Positions 1 to 9,008 of a stretch of DNA of 9,749 bases are shown here, in pieces (the stretch's first letter is position 1; every line of letters starts with the position of its first letter). This DNA is from Planctomycetota bacterium (GTDB lineage: Bacteria; Planctomycetota; Planctomycetia; Pirellulales; Lacipirellulaceae). The notes under the pieces were generated by a model. That model searched no databases and was not told the DNA's origin. It saw only the letters and a list, made by a program, of their open reading frames with translations. Where the stretch lies: positions 1 through 9,749 of the forward strand of contig JAADIN010000146.1 of assembly GCA_013151315.1 (NCBI GenBank). The letters run 5' to 3'. A program made the position numbers and the translations under genes.

Positions 1-806
1 TCAATGCTGCGCAGCGGGCGGGCTGCGATTGCGTCCAGGTATTTACGAAAAACAACAACCAGTGGCGGGCCAAGCCAATCTCCGCCGACGACGTCGAGCG
101 CTTTCGCACAGCCCTCGACGAGCACGGTATCACCCATCCGATCTCGCACGATTCGTATCTTATCAACATGGCCAGTCCTAAGGACGAGCTGTGGGGAAAA
201 TCGGTCGATGCGCTGGTGATCGAGCTCCAGCGGGCCGAGCTGCTGGGAATTCCCTACGTAGTCGCTCATCCGGGCGCATTTACTAGCAGCACCGAAGCTC
301 AGGGGTTGGAGCGAATTATCAGTGCGCTCGACGAGGTACACAGCCAAACCCTAGGCTGCACGACTTGCTGTCTGCTCGAAACTACCGCAGGGCAGGGCTC
401 GAATCTCGGCTGGAAGTTTGAACATCTCGCAACGATTCTTGACGGCGTGGACGATCCCGATCGGTTGGGCGTCTGTTTTGATACGTGTCATGTTTTTGCC
501 GCGGGCTACGCGATGGATACCGAGAAGAATTATCAGGCGACCATGCGAAGTTTGGACAAAACGGTCGGAGTGAAGACAGTAAAGGCATTTCACTTGAACG
601 ACAGCCTTCGGCCTTTCGGTTCGCGTAAGGATCGCCACGCGGGCATCGGCCTTGGCGAGATGGGGCTCGAGCCGTTTCGCTTTTTGCTGAATGATCGTCG
701 TTTTCGCAAGGTGCCCATGTATTTGGAGACGTCCAAGGAGGGAGAAAACGGCGAAAATATGGATGTCGTGAATTTGAAAACCTTGCGCGGGTTGATCGAA
801 ACGTAA
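1..806 (+). CDS. nfo: Endonuclease IV (AP endonuclease), 5'-truncated by window edge
   Basis: Endonuclease IV cleaves the phosphodiester 5' of abasic sites in base-excision repair and is a cytoplasmic Zn-dependent TIM-barrel enzyme. The reading frame is open from base 3 to the TAA at 804-806 and gives 267 visible residues. E. coli Nfo has 285, so roughly 15 N-terminal residues lie outside. The ATG at 168 is internal, because the family motifs QVFTKN and SHDSYLIN lie upstream of it. Further motifs in order are AHPGAF, LETTAGQGSNLG, GVCFDTCH, FHLNDS, GSRKDRHAG and YLETSKE. The nine metal ligands of the E. coli enzyme (H69, H109, E145, D179, H182, H216, D229, H231, E261) all have matching residues. 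The gene converges on the minus-strand group, with a large inverted repeat directly after its stop. It looks fully functional and is probably unrelated to its neighbours. Confidence 0.96.
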   Translation, partial: NAAQRAGCDCVQVFTKNNNQWRAKPISADDVERFRTALDEHGITHPISHDSYLINMASPKDELWGKSVDALVIELQRAELLGIPYVVAHPGAFTSSTEAQGLERIISALDEVHSQTLGCTTCCLLETTAGQGSNLGWKFEHLATILDGVDDPDRLGVCFDTCHVFAAGYAMDTEKNYQATMRSLDKTVGVKTVKAFHLNDSLRPFGSRKDRHAGIGLGEMGLEPFRFLLNDRRFRKVPMYLETSKEGENGENMDVVNLKTLRGLIET

Positions 807-826
807 CTGTTCACAGGAAAGAAATT

Positions 827-1073
827 GAACCACAGAGACACGGAGAACACCGAGAAAAAAGCCACAGATGGACACAGATAAACACAGATTTTTTGGAGCG
901 ATTCGAGATTTCCCGTCAATTATTTCAACCACGGAATTCACTCCCCCCCCTTTCTTTATCTGTGTTAATCCGTGTTCATCTGTGGCTAATTGACTGCTTT
1001 CGGCCGAAGTCTTACTCGAATTGAAATAGCTAAGACAGTTTTCTCTGTGTTCTCCGTGTCTCTGCGGTGATTC
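827..1073. repeat. Nested double inverted repeat (element R1) in the convergent gap
   Basis: This fills most of the 301-base gap between the nfo stop and the stop of the 1108-3099 gene. The outer arms are 827-858 (CCACAGAGACACGGAGAACA type) and 1039-1073, which is its reverse complement with a few changes. The inner arms are 861-889 (GCCACAGATGGACACAGATA type) and 958-986, matching at about 26 of 29 positions. Both arm types begin with CCAC and repeat a CAC(A/G)GA unit about every 10 bases. The central 70 bases (890-957) contain a run of eight C at 943-950 and no recognisable gene. The inner pair is a diverged relative of the CACGGATGAAA-type elements elsewhere in the window. A T-rich stretch follows at 1074-1081, so the hairpin might also end transcription of nfo; that is inference. 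Confidence 0.88.
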
Positions 1074-1107
1074 TTGTTTTTTGCCCTGGGAACGGTTGCA
1101 TAGAAAC

Positions 1108-3099
1108 TTAAAACCTATCCAATCCGTCAAACCAACGGGCGATGCTGTTGCGAGTGGCTGCGTCGAGCAGTTCCGCAGGGTCGCTTGCGAGCTTACGTTG
1201 CAGCCAACTCGCCGAGTAGCCTGCCTCGCGCAATGTTTGCAAATCTTTACGCAGCAGCGGGGCAAAAGTCGAGTTACGAGACTCCACGGCAAGCGTAGCA
1301 AGCCCCGCCCCGGGGCGATTCTCCGGAATGCGCAGCGTGCGGGGCAGGGGAGCATCCACTCCAATCACCCCACAAAAAGTGTTGCGGCGACGTAGGGCAA
1401 GCGCATAAGCTGCCTGACCTGCCTTTCCTTGGCCGCCGATCGCAATGCGCCGGGGATCGATCTTCCAACGTGTTTTTGCGGTACGCGTTAAACGCCAAAG
1501 ATATTCCAAATCGGCAGAGGCCCAGCCTGCTTCGTCTGCCGGGCGAGCGATAAGCAACGCAAAATGGTCGCGGCGGCAGCTCGCCTGCCAGACGGTCGCC
1601 AGCGATTCATCCTGCTTGTGATTGCCATCAGTGGCGAGCCAAATCAGCAAGCCCGGCTCTTGGTCTTCGGTACGGGTCGGCAAATAAAACCGGGCTTCCT
1701 GCGAGAAATCGGGAAGTTTTAATGTTTGAAGTTCTTCTTCTGCCGCATCGCGAGATTCCTGCTCCTCGTTATTGCGCGGGGGGTTATCGCGCTGGGGCAA
1801 CTCGTCGCGAGCGAGAATACCCTCGGGCAGCGTACCGAGCTCCGCAGTCAAAGTGAGCTCTTCGTCTCCCCGTTTTACGATCAGCTCGACGGAATCTTTA
1901 GGGTGCAAGCGGCCCATGGCTTCAAGCCCTTCGGCAGCCTGGGCGACTTGGGTAGTGCCGATACGCATGAGAAGATCGCCCCTTTCGACCCCTGCCACTT
2001 GGGCAGGACTGTCGGGCCAAACTCCGCCAACCAAAATGCCCTCAGGCGAGCCGTTGATTCGCGAAGGCAAAATGCCCAAGAAGGCGTGTCGGTAGGGTGC
2101 TAACTCTCCAGCAAGAGTTACCTCGGTTTCAATTTTTTCGTCGCCACGCAAAATGGTGACGTTGAGAACTTCGCCTGCATAGCGCGGCGTAACCTGGAAT
2201 CGAAGCTGCGTTTGAGTTTCTACAGCGTGCCCTTCGATGGCAACGATCAGGTCGCCTGCTTTCCAACCGGCCGTCGCGGCAGGCGAATTGGGCCAGACGG
2301 TAGTGATCTTCGGCGGCCCTGTGCGAGCCTCGCCTTTCGCAAGCCCCACGCCCAGCTTGCCGGGCAAGAGGTCTTTACCCTCCTTCCATTGCGGGAAAAT
2401 GCTGAGTACATGCTCGAGCGGAACCGCGAAACCGATGCCCGAATCATAGAACTCTGCTCCAGCAACTTCGCTATCCGAGGCGGGACCTGCTGCTTGCGGA
2501 GCCATCGGAATCAGTACGCCAAGTACCCGACCGTGGATATCGAGAAGCGGCCCACCATAGTTGGCGGCCGAAATGCTGGCGTCGGTTTGCAGCACCCGGC
2601 CATGCATTCGGTTCAGCGCGCTGAGGATCCCGACTGAAACATCGGTCTGATCGGAGCGAAACGTGCGGCCGAGGGCAATCGCCCATTGGCCGACGCGCAT
2701 TTCCCTCTCGGGAGTCGCTTCGGCCACGGGCAGCGGCGAATCGGTTTCGACTTTCAGCAAGACGAGCATGCGGCTTTTGTCGCGCGCAACGATTTTTGCC
2801 GGCAATTGTTGGCCCGAGGCGAGCCGCACCAAAATCGACGTCGGTTGCCCCGCAAAATTAAAAGCGCTGGAGACAAGATAGCCATCTTCGGAGACGATCA
2901 ATCCGGTGGTCGGGCCACGAGCCAGCAGCGTTTTGCCGACACGGTCGAGCCCTCCGACGAGTCGAATTTGGACCACCGAGTCGGAGACCGAATCAACGGC
3001 AGCTCGCCACGCCTGCTGCTCAAGCAAGTCGACATCGTCGGCATGAGCTGGCATCATGCCGAGAGCCGATATTAGGAAGATCGTTGTGGAAATTTTCAT
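1108..3099 (-). CDS. Exported HtrA-like pseudoprotease with two PDZ domains and a degenerate alpha/beta-hydrolase domain
   Basis: Start chosen at the ATG at 3099 because it is followed directly by a signal peptide (MKISTTIFLISALGMMPAHA, likely cut after residue 20). An ATG at 3195 lies inside the intergenic repeat and adds only repeat-derived residues. No clear ribosome site is visible. The protein has 663 residues. Residues about 35-235 follow the DegP/HtrA trypsin fold (DGYLVSS, QTDASISAANYGGPL, GIGFAVPL). The catalytic triad is lost, with His replaced by F80, Asp by M111 and Ser by Y181. Two PDZ domains follow at about 245-330 and 335-425, containing NSPAATAGWKAGDLI and DSPAQVAGVERGDLL. 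After an E/R-rich linker, residues 465-663 resemble an esterase-type alpha/beta hydrolase. There DPRRIAIGGQGKAG stands where the nucleophile elbow belongs, with Gly558 at the Ser position. It is probably a binding or scaffold protein, not an enzyme. It is the last gene of the minus-strand series. Confidence 0.88.
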   Translation of the reverse strand: MKISTTIFLISALGMMPAHADDVDLLEQQAWRAAVDSVSDSVVQIRLVGGLDRVGKTLLARGPTTGLIVSEDGYLVSSAFNFAGQPTSILVRLASGQQLPAKIVARDKSRMLVLLKVETDSPLPVAEATPEREMRVGQWAIALGRTFRSDQTDVSVGILSALNRMHGRVLQTDASISAANYGGPLLDIHGRVLGVLIPMAPQAAGPASDSEVAGAEFYDSGIGFAVPLEHVLSIFPQWKEGKDLLPGKLGVGLAKGEARTGPPKITTVWPNSPAATAGWKAGDLIVAIEGHAVETQTQLRFQVTPRYAGEVLNVTILRGDEKIETEVTLAGELAPYRHAFLGILPSRINGSPEGILVGGVWPDSPAQVAGVERGDLLMRIGTTQVAQAAEGLEAMGRLHPKDSVELIVKRGDEELTLTAELGTLPEGILARDELPQRDNPPRNNEEQESRDAAEEELQTLKLPDFSQEARFYLPTRTEDQEPGLLIWLATDGNHKQDESLATVWQASCRRDHFALLIARPADEAGWASADLEYLWRLTRTAKTRWKIDPRRIAIGGQGKAGQAAYALALRRRNTFCGVIGVDAPLPRTLRIPENRPGAGLATLAVESRNSTFAPLLRKDLQTLREAGYSASWLQRKLASDPAELLDAATRNSIARWFDGLDRF

Positions 3100-3129
3100 G
3101 GTATGAATGACTTTTTTTGTAATGCTTTC

Positions 3130-3226
3130 GCCACGGATGAAACACGGACTGAACACGGATAAATTAAAAACAGGACGCAAAATCATTTCCTCCAAATCTG
3201 TGTTTCATCTGTGTTCAATCCGTGGC
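3130..3226 (+). repeat. Palindromic intergenic element R2 (CACGGATGAAA family), forward orientation
   Basis: This is a 97-bp element between the start of the pseudoprotease gene and the stop of the large protease gene. The left arm is 3130-3160 (GCCACGGATGAAACACGGAC...) and the right arm is 3196-3226, its imperfect reverse complement ending ATCCGTGGC. Each arm holds three tandem units of 10-11 bases beginning CAC(G/A)GA. The core includes TTAAAAACAGGA at 3164-3175, which is shared with the copies at 6026-6118 and 7570-7664 and fixes the orientation. Only 19 bases lie between the element and the downstream stop codon. Removing it would leave a gap of about 50 bases, a normal operon spacing. 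Confidence 0.9.
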
Positions 3227-3245
3227 TCGATCTTTCCAACCTTTG

Positions 3246-6077
<2,832 letters not shown>

Positions 6078-6244
6078 GTTTTTATTGATCCGTGTTTAAT
6101 CTGTGTTTCATCCGTGGCTATTGAAAGTCTTTGCACCAAACAAAGAAATAGACCGTTCGTCACAGTGAAGCAGTGGATGGATTTACGTTTCAAATTTTTC
6201 GTATTGTTTGCGGCCATTCAATCGCAAGCAGCTACCGAATGGTT

Positions 6245-7504
6245 TCATTTCGTCACCCGAGCTTCGACCAAGTGGAGACGGTCGCCGAAATCGAGATTCG
6301 ATCCATAATCGATAAGCAACCGAAGCTGCCGAGTCCCGTTGAGCTCAAATTCAATTTCGACCGGCGGGGCGGTCCCCTCGATCTCCCCCTGCCAAAGTAT
6401 TTGATCGCCGGAAGAGAATTTTAAGTGGATGTTTCCTTGGTCGGCCGTGGCGGGATCGATGCCCGCGATGGCAACAAAGCGTTGCATTTGCGGCGGGAGT
6501 CGGTACTCCATAACGGTGCGGCTGCGAAGGGCAAGTCCCTTGCGGTACATCTGGACTGTGTTTTCAGGCCCGGGCCAGCGAAGTGTCAGTGTCGAGCCAG
6601 AGAACGATTGGTCTCTTCGAGGGGTGCCATACTTGCCAATCAATTTGGCAGATTTAGGAAATTCAATTCGAGGGGTCCACTGTTGCCGGACCGGCTGCAA
6701 ATCGCTCAGGTAGGTAATTTTACCTAGCGAATAATCCGCTTCTCGCAAAGATGCAAGCGGAAGGCGAAGTTTTAATCCGCCAATCGTGCTGAGGATTATG
6801 GTTTCTCGTTCCAACGAAAACGACGCCAGAGGAAGCTGGGCTCCGCCGTGGGTTTTCAACCAACAAACGGCTACCGGGTGCTGCGGATGGCGGGCGTGAA
6901 AATAAGCCATCGCGGCGACTTTCGATCGCTTGACCGGAATCGCTTCTCCCTCGAACCTAAATGCGACCTGCTCGCTGGATACGTCGCCTAGCAGGCCGGT
7001 CAGGTAGTCGAGCGTCGTTCGTTTTTTCTTATGCACGATCAGTACGTCGCCGCCCAACTGTTTTTCTGCCAACTCGCTCCAGAGCTGGGCGACCCGTTCC
7101 TCGAACGGAGCAAACTGCAACAAGCGAATTTTGTCGGTGGCGATCGTCAGCGGCCCATCGGCGAGCGGCGTCGTGGCCGTCGCCTGATGGGCAGCGACCA
7201 CGATGCTTGTCAGCGGGAGAATCGTGCCATCGACCAATTCCAAACGTGCCGTGACGGTTTCGGAAGATCCCCCAGGCGAAGGCTGCTGCTGACGAACGGC
7301 GAGTAGTTGCTCGGCTGCGATCTCGATGGGCTTTCCTTCGGCAAGGAGGGTCAGCTCCCGGGCATTCCAAGCGGCGAGCTCCCCCGTCACTTCCGTGCCA
7401 TCGAGAGTCGTCACGTGAAACGGCATTTCGCCCGCCGCCATCGCGAGCGAAGCAAACCCCAGGGTGGCCAAGAGGCTCATGGTTCGACAAATCATCAATT
7501 GCAT
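6245..7504 (-). CDS. Exported beta-repeat protein with C-terminal NPCBM-like module
   Basis: This 419-residue protein has an N-terminal signal peptide of about 24 residues (hydrophobic MSLLATLGFASLAMA). ATG codons at residues 4 and 9 are possible alternative starts; none has a strong ribosome site. Residues about 28-255 hold what look like four diverged beta units of 45-60 residues. Each has the pattern of a hydrophobic strand, a short turn, a strand and a final leucine-rich strand. Examples are TTLDGTEVTGELAAWN, LELVDGTILPLTSIVV and KTHGGAQLPLASFSLE. From about residue 262 (ITYLSDLQPVR) the protein resembles the NPCBM/NEW2 putative carbohydrate-binding module common in Planctomycetes. Supporting motifs are VAIAGIDP, LLIDYGSNLDFGDRL and the closing HLVEARV. 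No catalytic motif is visible. A role in binding cell-surface glycan is inferred from the family. The next gene in the same direction is the large protease, so it may present or recruit targets. Confidence 0.85.
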   Translation of the reverse strand: MQLMICRTMSLLATLGFASLAMAAGEMPFHVTTLDGTEVTGELAAWNARELTLLAEGKPIEIAAEQLLAVRQQQPSPGGSSETVTARLELVDGTILPLTSIVVAAHQATATTPLADGPLTIATDKIRLLQFAPFEERVAQLWSELAEKQLGGDVLIVHKKKRTTLDYLTGLLGDVSSEQVAFRFEGEAIPVKRSKVAAMAYFHARHPQHPVAVCWLKTHGGAQLPLASFSLERETIILSTIGGLKLRLPLASLREADYSLGKITYLSDLQPVRQQWTPRIEFPKSAKLIGKYGTPRRDQSFSGSTLTLRWPGPENTVQMYRKGLALRSRTVMEYRLPPQMQRFVAIAGIDPATADQGNIHLKFSSGDQILWQGEIEGTAPPVEIEFELNGTRQLRLLIDYGSNLDFGDRLHLVEARVTK

Positions 7505-7539
7505 GATTTTACTCTAGAAGAAGTTATTTCGTCGCTGTT

Positions 7540-7705
7540 CACAAATCAAAAAGCAAGGACAACTTAGGAGCCACGGATGAAACACGGATGAAACACGGAT
7601 ACAATAAAAACAGGGTCACCCAATTTCTTTTTCATCGGTGTTTCATCCGTGTTCAATCCGTGGCCAATACTTTGTTTTTTTCTCTTTTTGCATTTTTTGT
7701 GGCTA
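7540..7705 (+). repeat. Palindromic element R4 (CACGGATGAAA family) with a worn outer inverted repeat
   Basis: The inner element is 7570-7664 (95 bp), with left arm 7570-7600 (three CACGGATGAAA units, almost perfect) and right arm 7634-7664. The core at 7602-7631 matches the R3 core read from the opposite strand. Outside it, 7684-7705 (ends TTTTTTGTGGCTA) is paired imperfectly with 7540-7558 (CACAAATCAAAAAGCAAGG), the same outer-arm type as in R5. The right flank CCAATACTTTG at 7664-7674 is also identical in R5. The element occupies most of the 210-base gap between the NPCBM-like gene and the gene at 7715-8785. Confidence 0.85.
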
Positions 7706-7714
7706 TCTCTTTCT

Positions 7715-8785
7715 CTATCTTCCTGGGATCGAACTCGACTCGTCCGCCAGCTCCCGAAAATACTGCTCGATCAAGGCTCGGTAATGAGCCGGAAATTCGC
7801 GACCGATTTCCTGAAGGGCCTTTTCTCGCTCTTTCGGAGGCAAATCACCCCAACCCGATTGGCTCCCGATATCGCGCTGATCGACTTTCATCGGAGCTTG
7901 CATCCCCGCAGGCAACTGACTATCTTCCATCGGCTTGGAACTTTGGGCCGACCCTCCGCTGCTCGATTGTTGCTGCTTCTGCTGATCTTCTAGTTTCTTG
8001 ATCATCTGATCAAGAGAATCCAACACTCCTTCCTCGACGAGCTGCACTTGCTTTCCCGCGCGGCCAATTTCGAGACGCCGGCGAACGTCGTTCATCTGTC
8101 GGGCAATGTGATCCAAGGACTCGTCTTTCAACCCCCCCAGGTCACGTTTTACCAACTGCGCAAGTTGCTGATACCGCCTGGGCAGCGCGTCTTCATGTTC
8201 CAAGAGCTGAACAAGGGCGGCCCGGCTTTCGTCGGGCTGAACCAATTGTTGATGGGCAATCAGCCGGTAAAACAACAGCCCCGCCGGATCGACCACCTCA
8301 GCCGGCGTAATACCATCCAGGCTCTCGAGCACCTCATCGTAAAGCTCGTGCTGCGCTAGCCAACGCGCATAGTAGAGCCGTAAGTTTTTCCGAAGCAGGT
8401 CGGGCAGCGCCTGATCGTTGAGCCAATCGGCGTCGGGCGGCAACGGGCCAACGTGCGGGGCGTTGCATGCGTCGACCAGCACGCGCGCTTGGCCGTTAGA
8501 AATCGCAAAAGTCTCGGCCACGCAGTCAAGCAGTCCCCCTGCGTCAGAATCGCGAAGTTTGGCCAACGGCCAAAGCGATTGGGCGACGACACGCGCCTCG
8601 TCATCAACCTGGGCCTGTTCGAGCCAGCCAAGAATTTCGGTGCGAACCTCGCGATAGTCCGGCAACTGCCAACTCGGTTCGAAAGTAAGCTGCGCATGGC
8701 AAGGGCTGAGCATCAAGCCAAACAGCAATAGACAACTGAGGCTAGGGCCATGAATCAAACAGAGGTTACAATGGATAGTTTTCAT
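7715..8785 (-). CDS. Exported alpha-helical protein of unknown function
   Basis: I do not recognise a named family with confidence. The chosen start is the ATG at 8785, giving 356 residues; an in-frame ATG at 8812 would add nine residues across a T11 tract. A signal peptide covers residues 1-31 (SCLLLFGLMLSPCHA, cut before QLTF). Residues 35-245 are predicted helical by composition, with many Leu/Ala/Gln and no Gly-rich loops, and could be a TPR-like or helical-bundle region. A Q/S-rich low-complexity linker follows at 264-284. The C-terminus (GWGDLPPKEREKALQEI, then FPAHYRALIEQYFRELAD) resembles the tail seen in DUF4175-like planctomycete proteins: a W-G-x-L-P-P element followed by a helix with a Y-R-x-x-I-E-x-Y-F pattern. 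It sits between a coiled-coil gene and the NPCBM-like gene on the same strand. Envelope or periplasmic location is inferred from the signal peptide. Confidence 0.85.
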   Translation of the reverse strand: MKTIHCNLCLIHGPSLSCLLLFGLMLSPCHAQLTFEPSWQLPDYREVRTEILGWLEQAQVDDEARVVAQSLWPLAKLRDSDAGGLLDCVAETFAISNGQARVLVDACNAPHVGPLPPDADWLNDQALPDLLRKNLRLYYARWLAQHELYDEVLESLDGITPAEVVDPAGLLFYRLIAHQQLVQPDESRAALVQLLEHEDALPRRYQQLAQLVKRDLGGLKDESLDHIARQMNDVRRRLEIGRAGKQVQLVEEGVLDSLDQMIKKLEDQQKQQQSSSGGSAQSSKPMEDSQLPAGMQAPMKVDQRDIGSQSGWGDLPPKEREKALQEIGREFPAHYRALIEQYFRELADESSSIPGR

Positions 8786-8838
8786 TTTACAAAAAAAAAA
8801 ACGGGAAGGCATTTCGTGCTTGTAAAAATTCTTATATC

Positions 8839-9008
8839 ACCACAAAAAACACAAAAAGGTTTCTTTGGCCACGGATGAAACACGGAGAAATTGAACATGA
8901 AGAAGCAAGAATACCGGTATGCGATTCTTTTCTTTTGATCGGTGTTTCATCCGTGTTCAATCCGTGGCCAATACTTTGCTTTTGTCTTTTTTGTGTTTTT
9001 CGTGGCTA
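8839..9008 (+). repeat. Nested palindromic element R5 (CACGGATGAAA family inside a CACAAAAAACACAAAAAG inverted repeat)
   Basis: The outer arms are 8839-8859 (ACCACAAAAAACACAAAAAG) and 8986-9008 (complement, ending CGTGGCTA). The inner element is 8865-8971, with a perfect 10-base terminal inverted repeat TTGGCCACGG/CCGTGGCCAA. The inner left arm has lost its third unit, and the core is largely diverged from the R2-R4 core apart from a T-rich part at about 8923-8939. The right arm, about 8937-8968, is nearly identical to that of R4. The outer right arm reads TAGCCAC on the minus strand, and its TAG is the stop codon of the gene at 9006-9749. Confidence 0.87.

Noticed and set aside
351..1364. 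Long minus-strand open frame overlapping nfo, R1 and the end of the pseudoprotease gene
   Set aside because: It crosses two well-supported genes in other frames and its middle is translated repeat (for example QRHGEHRE), with no family motif.
3100..3195. Upstream ATG at 3195 extending the pseudoprotease by 32 residues
   Set aside because: The extension is translated R2 repeat, and the ATG at 3099 is followed at once by a classic signal peptide.
7588..8001. Plus-strand open frames beginning in R4 (with FHRCFIRVQSVANT)
   Set aside because: The N-terminal part is a translation of the repeat arm and the rest is antisense to the 7715-8785 gene.
8132..8138. G7 tracts on the coding strand (8132-8138, 9731-9737) as phase-variation switches
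   Set aside because: Both encode Gly-Gly in frame, are short, and no off-frame alternative product is suggested.
8786..8801. T11 tract just ahead of the 7715-8785 gene as a terminator
   Set aside because: No stable hairpin is visible directly before it; it may only be part of the leader.
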